From Diogma glabrata (taxonomy: Eukaryota; Arthropoda; Insecta; Diptera; Cylindrotomidae), in the NCBI GenBank assembly GCA_963693315.1, contig OY856187.1:44788235-44852234 (forward strand): a DNA stretch of 64,000 bases, given 5' to 3'. Both the position numbers and the translations under genes were made by a program. The notes beneath the pieces were generated by a model. That model was given only the letters and a program-made list of their open reading frames with translations, was not told the origin of the DNA and did no database searches. Of the stretch, positions 1 to 9,434 are shown in pieces; position 1 is the first letter of the stretch; each line of letters opens with the position of its first letter.

Positions 1-490
1 TGTTGATATAATTTTGTTGTATTCTTTCTTAAGACTCGCTCTAGCTGCTTTTCTTTTAACTTTTCCTCCAAATCCATCACAAGGCCCTTTACCGTGCGAT
101 GTTGCATGAAAATGCCACTCACATGCTATTTTGTAGTCATTCAAATGATGCAGGATCGTAAAAAAATTCTTTTTATTTTTATATTGTGAAGCAGCGCCAT
201 CAGAAATATAAATAATTTTTGAAACTTTTTGAAATTTTGTTTTTAAAAAATCAATTAAGTTATCTATGAAGAGATTCACAGCAACGCTGTCATGAGTAAG
301 GCAATCCGATATTATAATGAAATTGGTATGTTGTAATTTTTCATATGCATCCGTGTAATATATTACGAAATGATGAATTGTTGTTTGTTTATTGTTCCAA
401 TGGTAACCTGGTAGTTTTGTATTACGAACGAGTAATTTTCTGCAAAATTGCAACTCACAAAAAATTCGCAAAACACAAAACCCACTACAC
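1..490 (-). pseudogene. 5'/middle part of a multicopy insect protein (SDGAAS...ATSHGKGPCDG type), cut by the window edge
   Basis: Reading the minus strand from about 490 down to 1 gives one open frame with the ordered motifs LPGYHWNN, FIIISDCLTHDS, YISDGAASQYKNK, EWHFHATSHGKGPCDG and GGKVKRKAARASL. I recognise this order from large families of uncharacterised, transposon-like proteins in insects and cnidarians; the biochemical role is not known to me. The frame is open across the visible part, unlike the plus-strand copy next door, and runs off the window at base 1. The segment is joined head to head to a second copy starting near 501, so the intact gene is not present as one unit. No start codon can be assigned. 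Seen: motifs and open frame. Known: such proteins are multicopy. Inferred: mobile-element origin. Confidence 0.55.
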
Positions 491-715
491 AAAAAATTGG
501 ATTATTTATATTTCTGATGGCGCTGCTTCACAATATAAAAATAAAAATAATTTTTCTACGATCCTGCATCATTTAAATGACTAATAGCATGTGAGTGGCA
601 TTTTCATGCAACATCGCACGGTAAAGGACCTTGTGATGGAATTGGAGGAACAGTAAAAAGAAAAGCAGCTAGAGCGAGTCTTAAGAAAGAATACGACAAA
701 GTTATATCAACACCT
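1..715. repeat. Large inverted repeat, arms 1-217 and 501-715, spacer about 283 bp
   Basis: Bases 1-217 are the reverse complement of 501-715 with scattered substitutions and a 4-bp indel. Both arms encode the same stretch of the multicopy protein. The left arm may extend beyond the window. Head-to-head insertion of two copies, or a 5' inversion of one copy, would both give this shape. Confidence 0.8.
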
Positions 716-955
716 CTGGAGTTATATAACTGGGCAGCAGCTCCAGACAATTTTCAAGACAACATGCATTTTTTCTATGTAACGGAGGCATGTTACATTG
801 CAAAACGAAATCAACTAGCTGAAAGATACGCATTTTTAAAAACAATTCCTGGAACACGAGGATATCACTCATACATTCCTACAAATGATGGATCAATCTT
901 AGCTAGACGTTATTCTAGCTCTACCGAATTTAGTAATGTAAAATTAAATAAATGA
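501..955 (+). pseudogene. 3' part of the same multicopy protein, frameshifted
   Basis: The plus strand repeats the block from YISDGAASQYKN onward. Just after ILHHLND, about four bases present in the inverted copy (CAAA, near 581) are missing, giving stops. From 588 a single frame resumes with ACEWHFHATSHGKGP and runs to the stop at 953-955, passing through WAAAPDNF, FYVTEACYIAKRN and RYSSSTEFSNVKL. The small frame starting at ATG 764 is only the end of this longer frame. It begins abruptly where the inverted repeat begins, so it has no 5' part. Probably a dead copy. Confidence 0.55.
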
Positions 956-2088
956 TAAAAAATGTGTAAAATATTTATTTTGAGTTAAAATTAAAAATTT
1001 ATTATAAAAACATATATGTAAATCCAAAAAAAAAAACAGTTAAACTCCACTTTTTTTTATGATGAAAAATTTTAAGGCGTGTTGCAATAAAATTAATAAA
1101 AAAAACAAAAACTTTTCCCCTCCTGAATTTTTTATATAATGTTAGTAACATATGTACCTTTCACATATTAAAAAATCAAGAATTTAAAAAAAATGTGTTT
1201 GTGGAAAATCGAATTTGAATTTTTTACCGTTATTTTTCTAAAAGAAAATGTTCAAGGTCATATAATGTGAATTATTAGCTCTATTAGCTCTATAATACCT
1301 ACATTTTGAGCTATAAAACATTAAAATCAGTCCGGTAGTTTTGACTGTAGAGCCATTTCAATACACCAGGGTCGAGCAATTTCTTGATTTTTCAACACCC
1401 TGTATCTTAAGACAGGGTTTAAAAAAAAAAAACTAAAAACGCAGAAATTTTTTTTTTATTGATGTCAACGAATTCCAATACCTAAATATACAAAATTAAA
1501 ACCTCATTTCCAAAATTGCATGTTTTTTTGCTGATTTCACGTGTTTTTCAACTTCTTTTAACTCTCTCTAGAAGTGCGACTGCCCTCAGATCTGCATGAA
1601 CAGTATACATAAGAACTTGTTATGCAAGTTATTTTATTCACAACAACTAAGTAATCTGTCGTTTTCCAACTTTTTAAAATTTGAGAAGTACTTGATTGCT
1701 AACTTTTACTTCCCAACTGGTTGGGAAGTAACACTTCTCGACCTGAGTAGCAATTTCGATTGCACATTTTACGAGAGTCTCACTTTTTCATCTCTCTTAA
1801 TTATTAGCAAGGGAATAGAAAATAAAAGAAACAAACAAGTAAAACTTTCATAAAATATGCAACTATAATCCCTAATCCGGAATTTAAAGTAGAATTTTCT
1901 TTAAAATGTTTTCATTTTGGGTATTTAATTGATTTATAAATAATTTAAAGTATAAATAAAAAAACATGATATTAATTATTATTGAAATTAATAGTTATGT
2001 TGGAATTTTCATGGCCGTTTATTGTCAATGACAATCCCTGTTTCCGATCAGCTGAAAAATTGACTTCTGCACCGAATTGTTTGTGAAA
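956..2088. other. No gene seen; AT-rich intergenic DNA
   Basis: Only short random open frames occur here, for example 1596-1853. No convincing repeat ends, RNA genes or splice structure were found. Confidence 0.5.
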
Positions 2089-2734
2089 CTATTCAAGCTC
2101 GATAGATGTGCCTTCTCCAAAATTGTGGTTCTCAGATGACAACATGTTTGCAATTTTTTCATGTCCATCCGTAGAATTTTCTACATATCCTTCGGCTACA
2201 AAGCTAGATTTCCATCCCCCCAATCGTTTTAATTGCAAAACATCACAGCCATTATTTGCAAACAATGTAGCTGCGGTGTGTCTAAAACAATGTCCAGTGA
2301 ACGTGCCCACATTGTTCTGTTTCAAAAACTCCGCTATTTTTTTAGCAAACTGTGCAATAGAGTTATGCCCAAATGGTTGTTTGGTGATTTTTCCACTTCT
2401 GATTTGATAGAAAAATCTGTCTATATCATTACCCTTGTTCATTTCAATGTAATTTTTTAAGATATTAATCCACTGAATGTTGGTCACTGCAAATGATCTG
2501 GATATGTAGGTTTTCGAGGAGGGAATCGTGACGCTTATTTTATTTTCTGAAACATCGATTTCAGTTTTTTTCATTTTATAAAGCTTGTCGCTTCTACAAG
2601 CTCCGGAAATTCCGATAATTAATGCAGCCTACACAAAAACAATAAAATAAAGTATATAATTTAAAATATAAACTTCAAAAATATTCGCTTTCTGAGGAAG
2701 AAACTCAAGGGGAGCTTCATCTAAAAATTTATTA
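2089..2734 (-). pseudogene. Tyrosine recombinase (Crypton/phage-integrase type), C-terminal catalytic part
   Basis: The minus-strand frame contains the catalytic set of a tyrosine recombinase: the first Arg in GISGACRSDKL (about 2600), HxxR in GHCFRHTAATL, a Trp in GGWKS and the Tyr in AEGYVENS close to the end. The stop is TAG at 2089-2091. The reading frame extends upstream of the ATG at 2574 to an acceptor (TGTGTAG) at 2629-2630. A 45-bp intron then leads to a further coding piece 2674-2734 (FLDEAPLEFLPQK). That piece is interrupted at 2735-2739 by the gypsy LTR, and the rest of the gene is at 9435-9794. Family knowledge: such genes in insects are Crypton-like transposons or genes derived from them. 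No DIRS-type RT is nearby. Inferred non-functional because of the insertion and the damage in the 5' half. Confidence 0.75.
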
Positions 2735-2738
2735 ATAT

Positions 2739-3392
2739 TGTTACGATTGCAGAAAAATCTAAACGATTACAGAAAGATCTAAACGATTACGGTCACTTCC
2801 AGGAAAATAAAATCAACAAAACACAACAGAAAGTGAATGAAATGAATAGTGTTGTTGTTGTTGTACATGTTCTTAGAATTAAGGTCTATTTGTTTTATGA
2901 TTTTATGAATCAAATCAACGTAACGTAAAATAATCGAATATTCTAATATTTTCTCAAGGTTTCTAAAAAGTGACTTAGAAATTTCTAGAGATTAAGCAGA
3001 ATGTATATAAGGAAATTGCTTCTTGTAGTTTTTAATTAGTTTATTTTAAACCTGCGATTGTGAAGTTAAAATTATAAAAGTGATCTTTAAATTAGTGAAT
3101 AAAGTTATAAGTGTTATTGAGTAGAAATATTTTGTGTATTATTTTGAACGTGGTGTACTGGAAATTTCTACAATAAACCGTTGGGGTTTCTGAAGCTGTT
3201 GAAAGAATATTCTAGTTAGGAATATTGTTTGCTGTATTGTTTCCTGTTGTTGTGGAACAATTAAGGAGTTGAATACTTAATAAAACCTGTTTGTGCTTAC
3301 TAATCAGTGATCGAACTCAGGAAGAGATTGGGAATTACGTTTATCGAATTGTGAGTTAGGCCAATTCGAAGGAAGTTTGGAAAAACGTAACA
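2739..3392 (+). repeat. 5' LTR (654 bp)
   Basis: Direct repeat of most of 8544-9430. It has a TATA-like ATGTATATAAGG near 3000, which fits the promoter position, and AATAAAGTT near 3099, a possible polyadenylation signal. It carries a (GTT)n run with one triplet fewer than in the 3' LTR. Confidence 0.9.
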
Positions 3393-3393
3393 T

Positions 3394-3411
3394 TGGTGAC
3401 ATCGGCGGATT
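3394..3411 (+). other. Putative primer-binding site
   Basis: TGGTGACATCGGCGGA begins one base after the 5' LTR. The opening TGG matches the complement of a tRNA CCA end, as expected of a tRNA-primed element. I could not assign the tRNA. Confidence 0.5.
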
Positions 3412-3426
3412 AGTTAGCTGTTAATA

Positions 3427-4902
3427 ATGGTTTTATTAAGTGATTTGAAGGTTCTTGAGTTAAAGAAAGAACTAGAACAACGTGGATTGGCAACAACCGG
3501 CAACAAAACTGAATTGACGATACGGCTTCGAGAAGCTATGGAAGCTAGTGGAGTAGTTGTGGAAAGTTACCAGTTTGGAGTGATTAGTACAAAAGCTGAT
3601 TCAATAGCAGCTGATGAGGAGAAAAGTTTTGTTGCGGAAACAACATCTTCATTGCCACCTGCAAATTGTGATTTTACGCAGTTAATGGCTATGATGCAAC
3701 AAATGAGTTTGAACATCAGTCAACAGATAAATTTGAATCAAAAACTGGATGTTGTAAACGCTAATATGGTTGCCAATAAAGATGAACTGAATCAAAAATT
3801 TGATCAACAAAGTAGTAACATCAATCAACAAATGGCTGCAACTAAGGAAGAAATCAGTAACATCAATCAACAAATGGCTGCTACCAAAGAAGAAATAACT
3901 ACAACATTGGCTGAAAATAAAAATGAGATAAACCAGCAAATAAATGAGTTGAATATTAGCATAAATCAACACTTGGACGAGAAACTTCTACAAATGTCAA
4001 CGGCATTCGATGTTAAAGTCGAGAAAATTCAAACAGAAATGCAGGAATTTGAGCGTGGTTTGAATAAGGTCGTAACTAAAGTTGACGATTTTGAGAAGAG
4101 GTTACAAGAGGTTGATTCAGTTAAGGGTTCTTCACATGTGGTACACCAAGTAGCAAATATTAAACTAAAGCCACCATCGTATGACGGTACCACATCTTTC
4201 GGCATCTTCAAGTTCCAGTTCGAGACCGCATCCGATCAAAATGTTTGGAACGCTGAAAATCGTCTTGCTGCATTGATAGTTGCGCTTAAAGGTGAAGCAG
4301 CTGAAGCACTACAGGCAGTACCAGAAAACGACCGCAAAAGTTATGCTGAAGTGATGAATGCATTGGAACGTAAATATGGTAGCGACCATAAAATGGAATT
4401 ATACAGAATTGAGTTAAAAGGTCGCTTGCAACGGAATGGGGAAAGCCTTCAGGACTATTCTTCGGCAGTGGAACGGCTAGTACATTTGGCTCACTCAAAT
4501 ACTCCGCCGTATTTTATGGAAAAGATGAAGATAGAGGCGTTTACTGATGGCATTCGTGATCCAGAAACACGAAAAGCAGTAATGTTGTCACCAAAAGCAA
4601 CATTCGCAGAAACTATTGCTTATGCCCTAACAAACGAAACTGCACAAGCAATTATAAAACCATCGATTAAAATACGCCGGGTAGAGTTGAGTGATGACAA
4701 TTATAAACAACGAAACCAGGAGACCGGCAAAAGACCACGAGAGAATGTCAGAAGTGATAGAATTCGATGCTGGTTATGTGGCAAGTTGGGTCATATTTCG
4801 AGGGAATGCAGAGATGTGAGAAGGAAACGAGCAAGATCAGCATCGCCTATGCAGCGACGTCCAGCAGAAGAACGGGTGCAGCAAGCTAGGGAAGACGATT
4901 GA
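3427..4902 (+). CDS. gag: Gypsy Gag with N-terminal SAP domain
   Basis: 491 residues from ATG 3427. Residues about 4-38 (SDLKVLELKKELEQRG, then KTELTIRLREAM) match the SAP fold, a small helix-turn-helix that binds nucleic acid. Residues about 95-225 are a heptad-rich coiled coil with an internally repeated NINQQMAATKEE. A capsid-like region spans about 245-400. One CCHC zinc knuckle (CWLCGKLGHISREC) lies at 448-461, followed by a basic Arg-rich tail. The protein should package element RNA. The stop TGA (4900-4902) overlaps the start of the protease frame, which is -1 relative to gag, so pro-pol is probably made by frameshifting. The SAP domain is unusual at the start of a Gag. Confidence 0.9.
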   Translation: MVLLSDLKVLELKKELEQRGLATTGNKTELTIRLREAMEASGVVVESYQFGVISTKADSIAADEEKSFVAETTSSLPPANCDFTQLMAMMQQMSLNISQQINLNQKLDVVNANMVANKDELNQKFDQQSSNINQQMAATKEEISNINQQMAATKEEITTTLAENKNEINQQINELNISINQHLDEKLLQMSTAFDVKVEKIQTEMQEFERGLNKVVTKVDDFEKRLQEVDSVKGSSHVVHQVANIKLKPPSYDGTTSFGIFKFQFETASDQNVWNAENRLAALIVALKGEAAEALQAVPENDRKSYAEVMNALERKYGSDHKMELYRIELKGRLQRNGESLQDYSSAVERLVHLAHSNTPPYFMEKMKIEAFTDGIRDPETRKAVMLSPKATFAETIAYALTNETAQAIIKPSIKIRRVELSDDNYKQRNQETGKRPRENVRSDRIRCWLCGKLGHISRECRDVRRKRARSASPMQRRPAEERVQQAREDD

Positions 4903-5804
4903 GCATCGCCGCATCAGTTAAACTACAACGAGTCAGCCATAAGGGGCGTAAGCTGGCTCCCACAACCGATTGCCCCATAGCCTTCATCCATGTTTCGAGA
5001 TTGACAATGGGAGGTGACAGCCTTACTGCTAGGTCTAATATTGATGGAAAAAGTTGTGTCATCACGTTAGATACGGGAGCAACAAATACAATTGTCCGCA
5101 CTGATATTGTGAAACGGAAACTAAAACCAGCAGGAAGATGCCGAATGCAGACAGCTACTGGCGAAAGTGCAAGTATTAAAGGAAAGAAAGTGGTCAACTT
5201 TGAAATAGGGAATACTCACTTTCAACATGAAGTGGTTGTAGCTGACATTGTGGAAGAAGTCATCCTAGGAATGGACTTCATGAGGCCAAATGGATTCGTT
5301 ATTGATGCTGGCAAAGGAGTACTCACGTACGGAAATGTCGAGTTGCCACTCCAATTTAATGGTGAAGATTCAAATTGTGTCCGTCGAATAATATTGGATC
5401 ACAGAGAAAAGCTGCCACCCCAATCAGAAACAATCTTTTGGGGGAAATTGGAAGGAGGTTCTGGGTCACCCAGGTTGTGGGTTGTGGAAGCCAATAAACA
5501 AGATCAAAATTATAAAGAAGTCGTAATAGGAAAAACCTTAGTTAGATCGGATGCTGATTACAAAATACCAGTAAGAGTTTTAAATCTGTCAGATACCCAG
5601 AAAACAATGAAGAAAGGATCAATCATAGGACAATGTGAAGAGGTAGCTAAAATAATAAAGGGCGAGCAGAAAAACATCAATTGCTCGGTCAACACAAAAC
5701 AACAAAAAGCAGAAATGGAGCAACTTGTGCAGAAATGGACAGAAGGGCTTTCAGAAGAAAGCAGCACGTCAATTGTTGGAGCGGCACAAGTCTGTATTCT
5801 GTAG
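4899..5804 (+). CDS. pro: Gypsy aspartic protease frame
   Basis: This frame overlaps the end of gag and has no clear ATG of its own, as expected for a product read by -1 frameshift from gag. The catalytic LDTGATN is at residues 57-63 and the second conserved block ILGMDF at 122-127. The following 140 residues are the linker to RT. The frame stops at 5804 while the RT frame is already open from 5725, so protease and RT are in different frames. In most Ty3/gypsy elements they are in one frame. The similarity switches frame near LSEE/KAARQLL (about 5757-5770), which looks like a one-base indel in this copy. Confidence 0.85.
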   Translation: MSIAASVKLQRVSHKGRKLAPTTDCPIAFIHVSRLTMGGDSLTARSNIDGKSCVITLDTGATNTIVRTDIVKRKLKPAGRCRMQTATGESASIKGKKVVNFEIGNTHFQHEVVVADIVEEVILGMDFMRPNGFVIDAGKGVLTYGNVELPLQFNGEDSNCVRRIILDHREKLPPQSETIFWGKLEGGSGSPRLWVVEANKQDQNYKEVVIGKTLVRSDADYKIPVRVLNLSDTQKTMKKGSIIGQCEEVAKIIKGEQKNINCSVNTKQQKAEMEQLVQKWTEGLSEESSTSIVGAAQVCIL

Positions 5805-8532
5805 TACACCTGAAGGGAATGGCAGAACCAATATGGTAAAACATCGTATTGACACCGGAGCAGAAAAGCCGATACGCCAGGCACCAAGGAGATTACCATT
5901 AGCTAAAAGAGAGGAAGCTGATAAAATGGTAAGAGATATGAAAGAAGCTGGTGTAATTGAGCTTTCAGACAGTCCCTGGAGCTCACCTGTGGTGTTAGTT
6001 GGCAAGAAAGATGGGAGCTTGAGATTTTGTGTAGACTACAGGAAACTAAACATAGTTACGAAGAAGGATAGCTACCCATTGCCTAGGATTGATGATACAC
6101 TGGATACATTATCGGGTTCAAGATTGTTTTCAACACTGGATCTGCAGAGTGGTTACTGGCAAGTGGAAGTTGCGGAGGAAGATCGCGAGAAAACAGCGTT
6201 CAGTGTAGGGAATGGACTATGGCAATTTAATGTCATGCCATTTGGTTTATGCAACGCTCCCGCAACTTTCGAGAGATTAATGGAGCGGGTACTTAAGGGC
6301 TTGCACTGGAAAACATGCCTTGTATATTTGGATGACATCATCGTCATGGGCAAAGACTTTGATGACCACTTGAGGAACTTGGCGAAGGTACTAGAAAGAT
6401 TGCAAGCAGCAGGTTTAAAGTTAAGTCCCAAAAAGTGTTCACTTTTCAAGGAAGAAGTAAAATATTTGGGACACAAGGTTACGGCGAAGGGAATTCATAC
6501 CGATTCTGACAAGATTGCAGCAGTTATGAACTGGCCAAGACCGAAAAACCTACATGAACTACGCAGCTTCCTTGGATTGTGCACATATTACAGACGGTTT
6601 GTGCCAGGATTCGCCAACGTTGCCAAAAGTCTGCATGAGTTAACCAGAAAAGATAAGACATTTGAATGGAATGAACCTCAAGAACAAGCATTTGTGGAGC
6701 TCCGAAAGAGATTATGTACGGCTCCAATTCTGTCCTATCCTATACCAAATGTTCAGTTTATTTTGGATACTGATGCCAGTAATGAAGGTATAGGAGGAGT
6801 ATTGTCGCAGAAAATAGATGGTCAGGAAAAGGTGATAGCTTATTTCTCGAAAATGCTATCCAAGCCGGAGCGGAATTATTGTGTAACTCGAAAGGAATTA
6901 TTGGCTATTGTGGAATCCGTCAAACATTTCCATAAATACTTGTATGGTCAGAAATTTCATCTCCGAACTGACCATGGTGCGTTAAGGTGGTTACTCCAGT
7001 TCAAAAATCCAGAGGGACAAGTAGCACGTTGGATCGAACGGTTGCAGGCGTACGATTTGGACATTGAACATCGAAAGGGTACTGCACATGGGAACGCTGA
7101 TGCATTATCGAGACGACCCTGTCAAGTTGAATGCAAGCATTGCAGTCGCCAAGAAAGTAAGGAAAACATTATCGATGTAAGATTACTACAAGTGCTACCT
7201 GATGATGAGTGGACTCCTGAAGCCATAAAGCGAGATCAATTAGAAGATCCAGATCTTGCACCCATCATCGAGTTCAAGGAAAAGGGTTGCAAACCAGTAT
7301 GGGGAGAAATTTCTGATAAAACTCCAACTTTGAAGGCGTACTGGGCGCAATGGGACAGTCTCCAGTTAGAGAATGGATGTTTAAAGAGAGTATGGGAAAG
7401 CTCAGATGGCAAGATAAAGCAATCCCTTACAGTGGTACCAAAAGCGAAAATAGAAGCAGTACTTAAGGAGTATCACGAAGGAACGAGTGGAGGTCACCTT
7501 GGGATCAATAAGACTCTTGCAAAAATACGACAACGGTTTTACTGGTCAGGGACTCGGCAATCAATTGTGGAGTGGTGTCAAAAATGCGATAAATGTGCGG
7601 CGGTGAAAGGACCCGCACGAAGAAGTCATGGAAAAATGAAGCAATACAATGTAGGTGCTCCATTTGAAAGGATCGCAATGGATGTAGCGGGACCATTTCC
7701 AACAACTGATAATCAGAATAAATATGTGCTTGTGACCATGGACTACTTCAGTAAGTGGCCGGATGTGTGTGCGATTCCCAACCAGGAAGCAACCACAATC
7801 GCTGAAGCTGTGATAAATAATTGGATTAGCCGCTATGGAGTTCCTATGGAGATCCACACCGATCAGGGACGGAACTTTGAGTCAGCTGTATTCCAGGAAA
7901 TTTGTCAAATGCTGGGGATCAACAAAACCAGGACGACAGCTTCACACCCACAGTCAGATGGGATGGTTGAGAGATTCAATGCTACATTGGAGGAATTTCT
8001 AGCAAAAGTGGTCAGTAAGAACCAACGTAACTGGGATCAACACATTCCTTTATTTTTGATGGCATACAGATCAGCAGTACATGACACCACGACCATGACA
8101 CCAGCTCAAACTATTTTTGGAAGTGATTTAAGACTTCCTGGTGACCTCAAATTTGGAGCGGTACCATCAACATCATTGTCTGCGCAAGAATACGTCAACC
8201 GAATCAGGGAGAACCTTGAGGATATTCACAAGCTTGTTCGGCAGAAGATACAACTGACCAGTGATAGAATGAAAACCCGATATGATATACGATCTAATAA
8301 TAAAGGTTTTGAAGAAGGACAATTAGTATGGCTACACAACCCACAACGAAAACGAGGGTTATCACCAAAACTGCAAGCTGCATGGGAAGGACCTTACAAC
8401 ATTATAACCAAGTTGAATGACGTGGTTTATAGAATTAGGAAAGGCCATCGGGGCAAAGCGAAAGTCGTACATTTGGAAAGATTGGCCTTATACAAAGGAG
8501 AGCTAGATCCTGTTCGGGACGAACAGGCTTAA
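5725..8532 (+). CDS. pol: Gypsy Pol: RT, RNase H, integrase
   Basis: 935 residues. RT: FSTLDLQSGYWQ (about 135-146), MPFGLCNAP (171-179), YLDDI (201-205). RNase H: LDTDAS (about 347), RTDHGALRW (about 414) and NADALSRR (about 456). Integrase: an HHCC zinc domain (HLG to KCDKC, about 590-625) and a D,D-35-E core at about D653 (DVAGPF), D713 (HTDQGRNF) and E749 (MVERFN). The C-terminal tail has the GPY-like module (WEGPYNI) that usually precedes the end in this family. No chromodomain and no env follow. The frame is uninterrupted. Only the apparent frame change before RT would impair the polyprotein. Exact initiation is not defined; the ATG at 5725 is only where the open frame starts. Confidence 0.95.
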   Translation: MCRNGQKGFQKKAARQLLERHKSVFCSTPEGNGRTNMVKHRIDTGAEKPIRQAPRRLPLAKREEADKMVRDMKEAGVIELSDSPWSSPVVLVGKKDGSLRFCVDYRKLNIVTKKDSYPLPRIDDTLDTLSGSRLFSTLDLQSGYWQVEVAEEDREKTAFSVGNGLWQFNVMPFGLCNAPATFERLMERVLKGLHWKTCLVYLDDIIVMGKDFDDHLRNLAKVLERLQAAGLKLSPKKCSLFKEEVKYLGHKVTAKGIHTDSDKIAAVMNWPRPKNLHELRSFLGLCTYYRRFVPGFANVAKSLHELTRKDKTFEWNEPQEQAFVELRKRLCTAPILSYPIPNVQFILDTDASNEGIGGVLSQKIDGQEKVIAYFSKMLSKPERNYCVTRKELLAIVESVKHFHKYLYGQKFHLRTDHGALRWLLQFKNPEGQVARWIERLQAYDLDIEHRKGTAHGNADALSRRPCQVECKHCSRQESKENIIDVRLLQVLPDDEWTPEAIKRDQLEDPDLAPIIEFKEKGCKPVWGEISDKTPTLKAYWAQWDSLQLENGCLKRVWESSDGKIKQSLTVVPKAKIEAVLKEYHEGTSGGHLGINKTLAKIRQRFYWSGTRQSIVEWCQKCDKCAAVKGPARRSHGKMKQYNVGAPFERIAMDVAGPFPTTDNQNKYVLVTMDYFSKWPDVCAIPNQEATTIAEAVINNWISRYGVPMEIHTDQGRNFESAVFQEICQMLGINKTRTTASHPQSDGMVERFNATLEEFLAKVVSKNQRNWDQHIPLFLMAYRSAVHDTTTMTPAQTIFGSDLRLPGDLKFGAVPSTSLSAQEYVNRIRENLEDIHKLVRQKIQLTSDRMKTRYDIRSNNKGFEEGQLVWLHNPQRKRGLSPKLQAAWEGPYNIITKLNDVVYRIRKGHRGKAKVVHLERLALYKGELDPVRDEQA

Positions 8533-8851
8533 GTGGAGTTTATTGTTACGATTGCAGAAAAATCTAGACGATTACAGAAAGATCGATTGGAAAGATTACG
8601 AAAGACGATTACAGAAACAGTTGTGTTTTGTTGATTTTATTTTCCTGGAAGTGACCGTAATCGTTTAGATCTTTCTGTAATCGTCTAGATTTTTCTGCAA
8701 TCGTAACAATAAACTCCACTTAAGCCTGTTCGTCCCGAACAGGATCTAGCTCTCCTTTGTATAAGGCCAATCTTTCCAAATGTACGACGTTCGCTTTGCC
8801 CCGATGGCCTTTCCTAATTCTATAAACCACGTCATTCAACTTGGTTATAAT
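8400..8851. repeat. Foldback inside the 3' end of the gypsy element
   Basis: 8611-8851 is the reverse complement of the pol tail from about 8400 and of the first LTR bases, matching the 5' LTR version of those bases better than the adjacent 3' one. The arms differ only at a few bases, for example ACGTTCGC against ACTTTCGC. Confidence 0.85.
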
Positions 8852-9430
8852 TTCTGTTGAGAAAGTGAATGAAATGAATAGTGTTGTTGTTGTTGTTGTA
8901 CATGTTCTTAGAATTAAGGTCTATTTGTTTTATGATTTTATGAATCAAATCAACGTAACGTAAAATAATCGAATATTCTAATATTTTCTCAAGGTTTCTA
9001 AAAAGTGACTTAGAAATTTCTAGAGATTAAGCAGAATGTATATAAGGAAATTGCTTCTTGTAGTTTTTAATTAGTTTATTTTAAACCTGCGATTGTGAAG
9101 TTAAAACTATAAAAGTGATCTTTAAATTAGTGAATAAAGTTATAAGTGTTATTGAGTAGAAATATTTTGTGTATTATTTTGAACGTGGTGTACTGGAAAT
9201 TTCTACAATAAACCGTTGGGGTTTCTGAAGCTGTTGAAAGAATATTCTAGTTAGGAATATTGTTTGCTGTATTGTTTCCTGTTGTTGTGGAACAATTAAG
9301 GAGTTGAATACTTAATAAAACCTGGTGTTTGTGCTTACTAATCAGTGATCGAACTCAGGAAGAGATTGGGAATTACGTTTATCGAATTGTGAGTTAGGCC
9401 AATTCGAAGGAAGTTTGGAAAAACGTAACA
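8544..9430 (+). repeat. 3' LTR (887 bp), enlarged by an internal inverted segment
   Basis: Matches the 5' LTR at both ends, but 8611-8851 is replaced by an inverted copy of the end of pol plus the LTR start. From 8852 on it again follows the 5' LTR, with single substitutions and 3-bp indels (one extra GTT triplet, one extra GGT). Confidence 0.9.
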
Positions 9431-9434
9431 ATAT

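Larger units (their letters stand above)
2739..9430 (+). mobile_element. Ty3/gypsy LTR retrotransposon, full length, TSD ATAT
   Basis: The element starts TGTTACG and ends CGTAACA. It is flanked by ATAT at 2735-2738 and 9431-9434. Between unequal LTRs lie gag, pro and pol in three overlapping frames, with domain order protease, RT, RNase H, integrase. No env frame follows pol. LTR sequences differ at only a few positions outside a 3' LTR rearrangement, so insertion was recent. It sits in reverse orientation inside a tyrosine-recombinase gene. Confidence 0.95.

Noticed and set aside
8533..8544. Possible env gene after pol
   Set aside because: Only about 11 bp separate pol from the 3' LTR; there is no room for env.
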